Of a stretch of DNA of 13,960 bases, positions 7,316 through 13,580 are shown in pieces; positions within the stretch are counted from its first letter, which is position 1, and the number at the start of each line of letters is the position of its first letter. The position numbers and the translations under genes were made by a program. Location of the stretch: contig QGUQ01000011.1 of assembly GCA_003242195.1 (NCBI GenBank), forward strand, positions 1-13,960. The letters are read 5' to 3'. The DNA is from Bacillota bacterium (lineage in GTDB: Bacteria > Bacillota > Sulfobacillia > Thermaerobacterales > Thermaerobacteraceae). The notes under the pieces are model-generated. The model was not told the origin of the DNA. It saw nothing but the letters and a program-made list of their open reading frames with translations, and ran no database searches.

Positions 7316-7339
7316 TCAGATATCAGTATCAGTATCTGA
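7316..7339 (+). repeat. ATCAG repeat cluster and dyad upstream of sufS
   Basis: TCAGATA (7316-7322) and TATCTGA (7333-7339) form a 7-bp inverted repeat. The interval holds further copies of the same motif, giving four ATCAG/ATCTG units in 6- to 7-base steps. It lies about 50 bases upstream of the sufS start in a locally AT-rich patch. It may be an operator or a leader hairpin; no regulator can be named. Confidence 0.4.
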
Positions 7340-7391
7340 AAGGCTCGCCTCCGCACAAGCGGGGATCCCCATCAGCGGTGAGCGGGTGATC

Positions 7392-8654
7392 ATGGTGGAA
7401 ATCAATAAGAACCCCGGGGCGATCGCGGGCGTACTCGACACCGCCCGTATCAAGGGCGACTTCCCGATCTTGCAGCGCACCGTGCACGGCAAGCCCCTGG
7501 TCTACTTGGACAACGCGGCCACGTCGCAAACGCCCACAGCGGTGATCCGGGCACTGGTGGACTATTACGAGCGCTACAACGCCAACGTCCACCGCGGCAT
7601 TCACACCCTGGCGGAGGAGGCGACGGCGGCTTACGAGGCGGCACGGGCCAAGGTGGCTGCCTTGATCGGCGCCTCGCCCGACGAGCTGGTGTTCACCCGG
7701 GGTACCACGGAAGCCCTCAACCTGGTGGCCTATGGTTGGGCGCGGCAACACCTCCGGCCCGGTGACGAGGTCCTGGTCACCCCGATGGAACACCACAGCA
7801 ATCTGGTGCCCTGGCAGCGGCTGGCGCGGGAGCGCGGTCTGCGGCTGCGGGCGATACCGCTGACCGAGGACGGCCGCCTGGACCTGGCGGCCATGGACGG
7901 CCTCCTGACGGAGCGCACGCGCGTGATCGCCGTGACCCACATGTCCAACGTGCTGGGAACCGTCACTCCTCTGGCGGAGATCGCGCGCCGCGCCCGGGAG
8001 GTCGGCGCGGTCGTCGTGGCCGACGGGGCTCAGAGCGTGCCCCACCTGCCTGTGAACGTGCGGGCGTTGGGGGTTGACTTCCTCGCCTTCTCGGCCCACA
8101 AGATGCTGGGCCCTACCGGAGTGGGAGCGCTGTACGCCCGGCGGGAGTGGTTGGAGGAGATGGAGCCGCTGCTGGCCGGGGGCGGGATGATCCGGCGGGT
8201 GACGTTGGAGGATGCCACGTGGGCGGACCCGCCGGCCCGCTTCGAGGCCGGCACGCCAGATATCGCCGGCGCCATCGCTTTCGGCGTGGCGGCCGACTAC
8301 CTGCGCGGCATCGGCCTCGAGGCCGTGGCCGCCCACGAACGGGAACTGGTCCGTTACGCGTGGGAGCGGCTACGGGAGGTGCCCGGGCTGACCATCTACG
8401 GTCCCGGGCCCGAGCATCGCGGCGGCGTGATAAGCTTCACCCTGGAGGGCGTGCACGCCCATGACGTCGCCCAGGTGGCGGACGGGGAAGGAGTGGCCAT
8501 CCGCGCTGGTCACCATTGCGCCCAGCCCTTGCACGCCCATCTGGGCGTCCCGGCGACGGCACGCGCCAGCTTCTACCTCTACAACGACGCCGGCGACGTG
8601 GACCGCCTGGTCCAGGCCCTGTACGCGGCGCGCAAGCTTTTCGTCCGCCCCTGA
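7392..8654 (+). CDS. sufS: Cysteine desulfurase SufS (class II)
   Basis: PLP-dependent enzyme, 420 residues, converting L-cysteine to alanine and a protein-bound persulfide that supplies sulfur to the SUF system. PLP contacts are visible: MEHHSN, the VADGAQSVPH aspartate, and Schiff-base Lys237 in SAHK. The catalytic cysteine is Cys376 in RAGHHCAQP, the SufS-type motif. His357 in HAHDV matches the B. subtilis SufS His342 that swaps for a zinc ligand of SufU during persulfide transfer, and its spacing to the catalytic Cys is the same (19). ATG 7392 is chosen because GGTGAG lies 9 bases before it; an in-frame GTG at 7386 is too close to that site. sufU follows after 21 bases, so the pair is co-transcribed. 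Confidence 0.95.
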   Translation: MVEINKNPGAIAGVLDTARIKGDFPILQRTVHGKPLVYLDNAATSQTPTAVIRALVDYYERYNANVHRGIHTLAEEATAAYEAARAKVAALIGASPDELVFTRGTTEALNLVAYGWARQHLRPGDEVLVTPMEHHSNLVPWQRLARERGLRLRAIPLTEDGRLDLAAMDGLLTERTRVIAVTHMSNVLGTVTPLAEIARRAREVGAVVVADGAQSVPHLPVNVRALGVDFLAFSAHKMLGPTGVGALYARREWLEEMEPLLAGGGMIRRVTLEDATWADPPARFEAGTPDIAGAIAFGVAADYLRGIGLEAVAAHERELVRYAWERLREVPGLTIYGPGPEHRGGVISFTLEGVHAHDVAQVADGEGVAIRAGHHCAQPLHAHLGVPATARASFYLYNDAGDVDRLVQALYAARKLFVRP

Positions 8655-8675
8655 GCGTTGGGAGAAGGTGGAACC

Positions 8676-9068
8676 ATGAGCAGCGACCTCTACCGGGAGC
8701 AGATCCTGGACCACTACCGGCACCCGCGGAACTACGGGACGCTGGAGGATGCGGACATCAGCCACGAGGACCACAACCCCCTGTGCGGGGACCAGGTCCG
8801 CTTCGAGGTCCGGCTGGACGATGGCGGCCGGGTGGTCCAGGCGGCCTTCACAGGACGGGGGTGCGCCATCAGCCAGGCCACCGCCTCGATGCTCACCGAG
8901 GCCGTGCAAGGCAAGACCCTGGATGATATCAAGGCCATGGACCAGCAGACCGTACTGGGGCTGCTGGGCATCTCCCTGAGCCCGGTGCGCCTCAAGTGCG
9001 CCCTCCTGCCCCTGAAGGTGTTGCAAGCGGGGATCTACCGCTACGAGAGCGACAAGGCAGGCCGTTGA
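8676..9068 (+). CDS. sufU: SufU zinc-dependent sulfurtransferase / scaffold-like protein
   Basis: Partner of SufS, 130 residues, IscU/SufU fold. Zinc-ligand positions Cys37, Asp39, Cys63 and Cys108 are present (CGD, GRGCAIS, RLKCA). In Bacillus, SufU accepts persulfide sulfur from SufS and passes it on. The residue before the last Cys is Lys107, as in SufU, not the His of IscU. However, only 44 residues separate Cys63 from Cys108, against about 61 in B. subtilis SufU; the extra segment usual in SufU is missing, which gives an IscU-like length. Start ATG 8676 follows GGAGAAGGTGG; an in-frame TTG at 8658 has no such support. It is the last gene of the suf cluster, convergent with the gene that ends at 9160. 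Confidence 0.92.
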   Translation: MSSDLYREQILDHYRHPRNYGTLEDADISHEDHNPLCGDQVRFEVRLDDGGRVVQAAFTGRGCAISQATASMLTEAVQGKTLDDIKAMDQQTVLGLLGISLSPVRLKCALLPLKVLQAGIYRYESDKAGR

Positions 9069-9159
9069 AACCGTAGGCGAGACCGCAGGGAGCCCCATCT
9101 CACAGGCACCGGCGCCCCTGGCTGACGGGAAGCGCCCGGCGCCGCTGCCGGCTGCTGCT

Positions 9160-9606
9160 TCAGGCCTCGCCCGGCGGATCTCCCTCGTCGGCACCGGCCA
9201 CCCGGCGGGCGGTCTCCAGGAAGATCTCCTCCCCGAGGGTGAGGGCGTACACGTAAGCTAGCTGGGCAAAGAGCTGTTCAGGCGTGAAGCCGCAGAGGGA
9301 GACCAGGCGTTCCACGTCGTCCCACGTGTACTCCGCATCCCGCGGCGGCAACCGGCCGTCCGCCATGGCGCGCTGGATCTTCTCGTACAGGGCGTCGGAC
9401 CGGGCGCGGTCGCGGCGCACCTCTTCGGGGATCCACCAGCCCGCCTCCAGGTATTGCCGCGGGCGCGTCAGGCCCAGGTCTTGCAGAAGACGCACGAGGC
9501 GCGGGAAGGTCCAGCCCCGGCGCGCCGGCTCCGGGAGGCGTTGCAGCAGGTCCCGCGCCCGCTGTTGCTTGGTCCATTCCATGAAAGATCCCGCGCCCGG
9601 TTGCAC
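9160..9606 (-). CDS. Conserved-looking hypothetical protein, 148 residues
   Basis: I do not recognise this protein. It is soluble, highly charged and mostly helical in character, with no signal peptide or membrane segment. A basic N-terminal half (RRGWTFPRLVRLLQDLG) is followed by an acidic C-terminus, and the single Cys lies in VSLCGFTPEQLF. GTG 9606 is preferred because GGGGGAG ends 6 bases before it; ATG 9582 has a poor site and would shorten the protein by 8 residues. It starts 26 bases after the flavin-reductase stop on the same strand, so the two form an operon. It could be a small accessory protein of that flavoprotein, but nothing in the sequence proves this. Confidence 0.7.
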   Translation of the reverse strand: MQPGAGSFMEWTKQQRARDLLQRLPEPARRGWTFPRLVRLLQDLGLTRPRQYLEAGWWIPEEVRRDRARSDALYEKIQRAMADGRLPPRDAEYTWDDVERLVSLCGFTPEQLFAQLAYVYALTLGEEIFLETARRVAGADEGDPPGEA

Positions 9607-9612
9607 GACGCG

Positions 9613-9619
9613 CTCCCCC
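9613..9619 (-). promoter_or_regulatory. Ribosome binding site deciding the start at 9606
   Basis: GGGGGAG on the minus strand, 6 bases upstream of GTG 9606, within a longer GGGAGGGGGAG run. It gives a clearly better start than the downstream ATG at 9582. Confidence 0.5.
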
Positions 9620-9632
9620 TCCCGGGGCTGCC

Positions 9633-10118
9633 TCACCCGGTGGCTCCCGACCGGGCCAGGCGCCCGTATCGACCGGCGAAGAAGAGCAACGGCTCCCCTT
9701 CCGCCGCCTCGGCGACCTCCACCTCTCCCAGGAAGATCGTGTGATCCCCTCCGGGCAGACGTTCCACGATGCGACAATCCAGGTAGGCGAGGGCGCCCTC
9801 CAGGCGCGGCGCGTGGGGCGGCTGGGTGACGAACCGGTACGCGGGTTCCTGGTCAGTCTGGCGGGCGAAATAGCGCGAAATCGCCTCCTGTTCGGCAGAC
9901 AGGACGTTGATGGCGTAACGGTCCGCCCGCTCCAGGACGCCGTGCATGACGCGATCCCGCCCCACGCAGACCAGGACCAGCGGCGGCTCGAGGGACACCG
10001 AGGTCACGGCGTTCGCCGTCATGGCGTGGACGCGATCCCCATCGTAGGCGGTGATGACGGTGACGCCGGTGGCGAACCGGCCCATGGCTTGGCGCAGTTC
10101 CTGGGGTGTGACCGGCAT
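9633..10118 (-). CDS. Flavin reductase family protein (FMN-binding, HpaC-like)
   Basis: 161 residues, of the split-barrel flavin reductase domain family that includes the small reductase components (HpaC, NtaB) of two-component flavin monooxygenases. These use NAD(P)H to reduce FMN or FAD, which diffuses to a partner oxygenase. The hallmark N-terminal segment MGRFATGVTVITA (12-24) is followed by MTANAVTSVSLEPPLVLVCV, then YAINVL and HTIFLGEVE. ATG 10118 has a strong GGGAGG site upstream. No oxygenase lies in the window, so the partner is unknown; the gene downstream is an uncharacterised small protein. The family is well supported; the substrate (FMN, FAD or a bound flavin) cannot be decided. 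A promoter lies about 30 bases upstream. Confidence 0.9.
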   Translation of the reverse strand: MPVTPQELRQAMGRFATGVTVITAYDGDRVHAMTANAVTSVSLEPPLVLVCVGRDRVMHGVLERADRYAINVLSAEQEAISRYFARQTDQEPAYRFVTQPPHAPRLEGALAYLDCRIVERLPGGDHTIFLGEVEVAEAAEGEPLLFFAGRYGRLARSGATG

Positions 10119-10149
10119 GGGGTGCCCTCCCTTCCATGGCCTGCCCTCC

Positions 10150-10179
10150 ATGATATCCCAAGGCCGCGCGACCGGGCAA
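10150..10179 (-). promoter_or_regulatory. Promoter of the flavin reductase operon
   Basis: On the minus strand, TTGCCC (10179-10174), an 18-base spacer, then TATCAT (10155-10150). The -35 and -10 match 4 and 5 of 6 consensus positions. The predicted start leaves a leader of about 25 bases before ATG 10118. Confidence 0.6.
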
Positions 10180-10323
10180 AGCCGGCGCGCGGGGCTGCCG
10201 TGACGCCCCTGGCGGCTTGCCGGCCCCGAGCCGTCACCGGCGCCGTCCCGGCCGCCCCTGGCCGGCAGGCGTGCGACCGCCTTCGGCCAGAGGGCGGTGC
10301 CGACGGCGCCCGTCCGAGCCTCA

Positions 10324-10352
10324 TTGCTGCCCACCGGGTCTGGACATAGAAT
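10324..10352 (+). promoter_or_regulatory. trxB promoter
   Basis: TTGCTG (10324-10329), an exact 17-base spacer, then TAGAAT (10347-10352). The -10 matches 5 of 6 positions. Transcription would start about 25 bases ahead of trxB. The 266-base divergent region between this gene and the flavin reductase also holds the oppositely directed promoter at 10150-10179 and GC-rich inverted repeats. Confidence 0.6.
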
Positions 10353-10384
10353 GAAAGAATGAAGCAAAGGCAGGTGACACGGAG

Positions 10385-11368
10385 ATGGCGCACCGGCTGC
10401 TGATTATCGGTTCCGGCCCTGCCGGCCTCACGGCGGCCATCTATGCCGCCCGGGCCAACCTGGAGCCGGTGGTGGTCGCCGGCTGGGAGGCTGGCGGCCA
10501 GTTGATGCTGACCACGGAAGTGGAGAACTTTCCCGGCTTTCCCGAAGGCATCCTTGGCCCCGAGCTGATCGACCGCATGCGCAAGCAGGCGGAGCGTGCA
10601 GGGGCCACCTTCGTTGATGGGGACGTGACCGCGGTCGATTTTCAGAAGCGCCCCTTCCGCGTCCAGGTCGGTGAGCGGCAGCTGGAGGCCGACGCCGTCA
10701 TCATCGCCACCGGCGCCTCCGCCAAGTGGCTGGGCGTACCGGGTGAGAAGAAGTTGATGGGCAGGGGCGTATCCAGCTGCGCCACCTGCGACGGCGCCTT
10801 CTTCCGCGACCAGGACGTGGTCGTGGTGGGGGGCGGCGACACCGCCATGGAAGAGGCCCTCTACCTGGCCCGCATGTGCCGTTCCGTGACCGTGATCCAC
10901 CGCCGCGACCGCCTGCGCGCCAGCAAGGTCATGCAGCAGCGCGCCTTCGCCAACGACAAGATCTCCTTCATCTGGGACTCCGTGGTCGAGGAGATCCTGG
11001 GCGAGGAGAAGGTAGAGGGTGTCCGCATCCGCAACGTCAAAACCGGCGAGACGCGCCAGCTGGCGTGCGCGGCGGTCTTCGTCGCCATCGGCCACAAGCC
11101 CAACACGGAATTCCTGCGGGGGCAGCTGGAACTGGACGAGAAGGGCTACATCGTCGCCGACGGTCCGCGCACCAGCGTCCCCGGTGTGTTCGTCGCCGGC
11201 GACGTCCGGGACCACCGCTACCGCCAGGCCATCACCGCCGCGGCCGAGGGGTGCAAGGCGGCCATGGAAGCGGCCTGGTACCTGGAAGGGATCGAGCCCG
11301 AGGCGGCAGCCACGGGTGCGACCGGCGTGAGCGGTTCCTCCGCCACCGCCTCCTCCCCGACGTCGTAA
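10385..11368 (+). CDS. trxB: Thioredoxin reductase TrxB
   Basis: FAD- and NADPH-dependent disulfide reductase that keeps thioredoxin reduced in the cytoplasm; 327 residues (family about 310-320). The N-terminal FAD motif GSGPAGLTAA is at 9-18, the redox pair is Cys132-Ala-Thr-Cys135 followed by DGAFF, the NADPH motif GGGDTA is at 149-154 with HRRDRLRASK at 172-181, and the C-terminal FAD motif GVFVAGDVRD is present. The HRR basic cluster favours NADPH over NADH. A ribosome site AGGTGA lies 7 bases before the ATG. The last 20 or so residues form a low-complexity Ala/Ser/Thr/Gly tail beyond the usual family end. It has its own promoter and terminator and no thioredoxin gene beside it. Low-molecular-weight-thiol or ferredoxin-linked relatives are less likely, given the clean TrxB motifs. 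Confidence 0.95.
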   Translation: MAHRLLIIGSGPAGLTAAIYAARANLEPVVVAGWEAGGQLMLTTEVENFPGFPEGILGPELIDRMRKQAERAGATFVDGDVTAVDFQKRPFRVQVGERQLEADAVIIATGASAKWLGVPGEKKLMGRGVSSCATCDGAFFRDQDVVVVGGGDTAMEEALYLARMCRSVTVIHRRDRLRASKVMQQRAFANDKISFIWDSVVEEILGEEKVEGVRIRNVKTGETRQLACAAVFVAIGHKPNTEFLRGQLELDEKGYIVADGPRTSVPGVFVAGDVRDHRYRQAITAAAEGCKAAMEAAWYLEGIEPEAAATGATGVSGSSATASSPTS

Positions 11369-11437
11369 GGTGCCGGGCCACGCCGCCTCGGCGAAACCGG
11401 ACGAAGGGACGGGCGCCAACGAGCATGCGATGCCGAA

Positions 11438-11473
11438 CCCGCGGGCACCGAAAGGGCGCCCGCGGGCGCTTTT
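11438..11473 (+). terminator. Intrinsic terminator of trxB
   Basis: CCCGCGGGC (11438-11446) and GCCCGCGGG (11458-11466) form a perfect 9-bp stem around an 11-base loop, followed by CGC and TTTT. It lies about 70 bases after the trxB stop. Confidence 0.75.
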
Positions 11474-11522
11474 CCAGGGGGGCGCCGCCGGGCACCGGAC
11501 ATGCTACGACGGGGGTGGTCCC

Positions 11523-11630
11523 ATGCGGTGGACGCTGCGCGCAACGTCGCGCTCCCGGGTGCCCACCTGGGTGATCTCCGCCTTCGGTGCCGCGGCGGCC
11601 TTGCTGGTCGCTCGGCTGGTTCGTCGATAG
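11523..11630 (+). CDS. Possible 35-residue single-helix membrane peptide
   Basis: Short open frame with a GGGGGTGG stretch 4 bases before its ATG. The N-terminus is basic (MRWTLRATSRSR), followed by one hydrophobic helix (VISAFGAAAALLVA) and an RLVRR end. This layout fits a small membrane-anchored peptide, but a 35-codon frame with Ala/Arg-rich content can arise by chance in GC-rich DNA. It lies between the trxB terminator and another hairpin. No family is recognised. Confidence 0.35.
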   Translation: MRWTLRATSRSRVPTWVISAFGAAAALLVARLVRR

Positions 11631-11659
11631 CAACCGCCGTGGGAGTGAGCACACCTTCC

Positions 11660-11688
11660 CGGACGGGAGGCCTCGCGCCTCCCGTCCG
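11660..11688 (+). terminator. 11-bp hairpin after the small membrane ORF
   Basis: CGGACGGGAGG / CCTCCCGTCCG, a perfect 11-bp stem with a 7-base loop, 30 bases after the small open frame ends. There is no T-tract, so it may be a weak terminator, a mRNA-stabilising hairpin, or a leader structure for the next gene. Confidence 0.4.
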
Positions 11689-11762
11689 CGCTGTCCCGCC
11701 CTTCCCGGGCTTGAACGGGCGCTCGCGCGCATACAGATCCCCGGGAGGCAGGTGGGAGCCCC

Positions 11763-12692
11763 GTGGAAGCGAGCGGCGGACCGGTTCAGCTGGCGCTCGG
11801 CCTCGGCGGGCTGGCGGGCGGGCTGGGCCTGATGACCTGGGCGCTGCGCCAGGCCGGGCAGAGCCACATGTCCGCGGTCCTGGCGCGCCTGCGCCGCGCG
11901 GGACCGCTGCAGGCCCTGCTGATGGGGTTGATCCTTACCGCCGTGATGCAATCGTCCAGCACCTTCGGCTTGCTGTTGGTGGGCGCCGCGGCCGCCGGCT
12001 GGCTGGACGTCCGCGTCGCCCAGGCCGCCATCGTCGGGTCCAATCTGGGCACCACCGTCACCGCCCACCTGACCGCCGTGCCCTCCCTCGGCCTGGCTTG
12101 GACGGTCGCCATGGCCGGGCTGATCCTGCTGCTGGTGGGTATCGGACAGCCCGCCCTGCGCGCGGCGGGCATGGCGGCCCTCGGACTGGGCGCGGCCCTC
12201 ACCGGACTGGACATGGTCGGCCGGGGCCTGGCGCCCCTGGCGGCGGCTCGCGGGCTCGTAGCCGCCTGGGACCGGTTGCAGGCCACCCCGCTCGTGACCT
12301 TCGTTGTGGGTGTCGTTCTCTCGGCCACCGCCCTGTCCAGCGGCGCCGTCATCGCCCTGCTCCAGCGGGCGGTGGACACCGGAATCCTGGCGGTGCCCGC
12401 GGCCCTTCCCGCGGTCTACGGGGCCAACGTGGGTACCACCTCCGACGTGCTGCTGGCGGCCCTCCTGGTCCGCGGCCCGGCCCTCTCCGTGGCCGGTTTT
12501 CACGTGGTCCTCAACCTGGTCACCACGGCGGTCGCCGCCCCCTTGTCCCCCGTCCTGGCCGTACTGGCGGCCGCCCTGAGCACGGACCCAGCCCGGCAAG
12601 TGGCCTGGGCCCACACGCTGTTCAACGCCGCCGGCGCGCTGGTGGTCTGGCCCTGGCTGGTCCGCCGCTTCCGCGCGGGCCACCCGGCATAA
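11763..12692 (+). CDS. Short Na+/phosphate cotransporter family protein
   Basis: Integral membrane protein of 309 residues with about eight hydrophobic segments, related to the Na/Pi cotransporter family (NptA, YjbB, NaPi-II). The inverted-repeat layout of the family is visible. The first half has AVMQSSST (Gln63-Ser64-Ser65-Ser66) followed by GSNLGTT (92-98). The second half has ALSSGA (190-195) followed by GANVGTT (220-226). The first QSSS motif is intact, but in the second the Gln is Leu and the third Ser is Gly, so one substrate half-site is degenerate. It lacks the C-terminal PhoU-like domain of longer YjbB proteins. Start GTG 11763 follows GGTGGGAG. The substrate could be phosphate or another anion; transport direction is unknown. 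No phosphate genes are nearby. Confidence 0.82.
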   Translation: MEASGGPVQLALGLGGLAGGLGLMTWALRQAGQSHMSAVLARLRRAGPLQALLMGLILTAVMQSSSTFGLLLVGAAAAGWLDVRVAQAAIVGSNLGTTVTAHLTAVPSLGLAWTVAMAGLILLLVGIGQPALRAAGMAALGLGAALTGLDMVGRGLAPLAAARGLVAAWDRLQATPLVTFVVGVVLSATALSSGAVIALLQRAVDTGILAVPAALPAVYGANVGTTSDVLLAALLVRGPALSVAGFHVVLNLVTTAVAAPLSPVLAVLAAALSTDPARQVAWAHTLFNAAGALVVWPWLVRRFRAGHPA

Positions 12693-12763
12693 AGGAGGCC
12701 CTGGTGGCGCAGGCGGCATGACCGGCTGCCCCGCCCCTGCGCCGGCGGGACCCCGGTCGTAGA

Positions 12764-12819
12764 CGAAGCAACGGCGCCCGCCGGAGCGAGCGCCGCTTCG
12801 CACTCCTGATTTATTTATT
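12764..12819 (+). terminator. Hairpin and T-rich stretch after the Na/Pi gene
   Basis: CGAAG-CAA-CGGCGC (12764-12777) pairs with GCGCCG-CTTCG (12790-12800), leaving a 3-base bulge, and is followed 9 bases later by TTTATTTATTT. This is a plausible terminator between two convergent genes, though the T-rich part is farther away than usual. Confidence 0.5.
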
Positions 12820-12839
12820 TCACCTCGCCGCCACCAGCC

Positions 12840-13067
12840 TCACTGGCCGCCGGTCGCCTGCATCACCTTGGTCACCAGGTCGGGTTCACCGAAGATGGTC
12901 AGGAGAGCCAATCCGACGATGAAGACGACGGTCGCCACGACCCGATTGGTAACGCGCAGGCTCCTGAGCGAGCCCTGGATCACGCCCGCCAGGCCGATCA
13001 GCGTCAGGAGGCCACCGACCAGACCGAGGAACAGCTTCAGCAGAAGCGTCCCCAGCTCGCCGCTCAT
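12840..13067 (-). CDS. Small two-helix membrane protein, 75 residues
   Basis: Two clear hydrophobic helices, at about residues 8-30 (LLLKLFLGLVGGLLTLIGLAGVI) and 43-59 (VVATVVFIVGLALLTIF), are joined by a short basic loop (QGSLRSLRVTNR). The positive loop predicts that both ends face outside, though a short acidic N-terminus leaves this uncertain. GGAGGAGGTGGAGGG directly before the ATG is one of the strongest ribosome sites in the window, which supports a real gene. I do not recognise the family. It is convergent with the Na/Pi gene and probably has its own promoter at 13092-13120. Confidence 0.72.
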   Translation of the reverse strand: MSGELGTLLLKLFLGLVGGLLTLIGLAGVIQGSLRSLRVTNRVVATVVFIVGLALLTIFGEPDLVTKVMQATGGQ

Positions 13068-13091
13068 CCCTCCACCTCCTCCACGCCCTCG

Positions 13092-13120
13092 ATGCTACCA
13101 GCCAACGCCCTTCGTGACCA
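13092..13120 (-). promoter_or_regulatory. Candidate promoter of the 75-residue membrane protein
   Basis: On the minus strand, TGGTCA (13120-13115), a 17-base spacer, then TAGCAT (13097-13092); each box matches 4 of 6 positions. The predicted start falls just before the strong ribosome site, leaving a short leader. Confidence 0.4.
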
Positions 13121-13407
13121 GTCTCCCCTTGCAATACGGCGTCCCGCAGGGAGGAGTCCTTGCCGGTACCCCAGGTGGACACCCGTCAGAAGGACCAGCC
13201 ACCCACAGGCGCCCTTTCCAAGAGACTGTGCGCGTAGGCCAGTAGGGGTAGGGGGGCGTTGCGTACAGGGATGGGGAACCGCCATCCGGCTGCGCGCGTT
13301 CTGGGCCGGGTCTCGGGACCAATGGGCCGTCCGCATGGTTGAAGACGTGGCCAGGTGAACCTTCCCCTCCTCATCCCCGCACCGTCGGGGCAGCAGCTGC
13401 ACGATTG
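13121..13407. other. Stretch with no convincing gene
   Basis: About 290 bases with open frames in several registers but none with a good ribosome site, a family motif or a plausible start. On the plus strand a fragment reads LQYGVPQGGVLAG, which resembles a reverse-transcriptase motif, but nothing around it continues the match. It probably holds decayed or rearranged DNA next to the pseudogene and insertion sequence. Confidence 0.4.
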
Positions 13408-13434
13408 TTGACAGACACATGTGTCAGATAAATC
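13408..13434 (+). promoter_or_regulatory. TTGACA box with palindromic operator
   Basis: A perfect -35 hexamer TTGACA (13408-13413) is directly followed by the perfect 12-bp palindrome GACACATGTGTC (13414-13425). The -10 is unclear: TAAATC at a 15-base and AATCTA at a 17-base spacing are both poor. A palindrome between the promoter boxes is a common arrangement for TetR-like repressor operators, but that class is a guess here. It lies 40 bases upstream of the permease remnant, which it once probably controlled. Confidence 0.5.
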
Positions 13435-13465
13435 TACGATGGTGCGGAAAGGGGAGGTCCGCGAC

Positions 13466-13558
13466 ATGTTCCTGGCGTGGAAGGAAATGCGGAAGAACTA
13501 GACCCGATTTCTTCTGCTCGGGATTATTTACGTGCTCATCTGTCACGGCCGGGTGTAA
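13466..13558 (+). pseudogene. Broken N-terminus of an ABC-transporter permease
   Basis: ATG 13466 follows GGGGAGGT by 7 bases and encodes MFLAWKEMRKN, then an in-frame TAG at 13499. The same frame continues TRFLLLGIIYVLICH. Together these resemble the start of FtsX/MacB/DevC-type ABC permeases, where a cytoplasmic LAxKExxxxKxRF segment leads into the first membrane helix; the TAG sits where a Lys (AAG) would fit, a single-base change. The frame then ends at TAA 13556-13558, and nothing further of the roughly 350-400 codon gene is present before the insertion sequence. Promoter, operator-like palindrome and ribosome site remain. The match is short, so family assignment is moderate; the broken state is clear if the family is right. 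Confidence 0.5.
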
Positions 13559-13580
13559 ATTGACCCGGTAGGGCCGGAAG

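Noticed and set aside
7190..7391. T-box or other riboswitch upstream of sufS
   Set aside because: The region lacks the T-box core (AGGGTGGNACCGCG) and any terminator/antiterminator pair directly before the gene.
9069..9159. Terminator between the convergent sufU and 148-residue gene
   Set aside because: GC-rich short repeats (GGCGCC, AGCG/CGCT) are present, but there is no stable stem followed by a T-tract on either strand.
12691..12765. Strong AAAGGAGG site after the Na/Pi stop, followed by GTG and a 5-codon frame overlapping an ATG frame of 14 codons
   Set aside because: The frames are too short to support as genes and show no features; the site may be a relic or chance.
11232..12803. Long open frames opposite and in other registers of the Na/Pi gene
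   Set aside because: They are Gly/Arg/Gln/Pro-rich low-complexity translations without motifs. The 309-residue frame has helices and paired family motifs.
13121..13190. Plus-strand LQYGVPQGGVLAG resembling the group II intron reverse-transcriptase motif
   Set aside because: Only about ten residues match. The flanking residues do not continue into the rest of the domain, no YADD motif or intron domain V hairpin is seen nearby, and Gly/Pro/Val-rich words are common in GC-rich frames.
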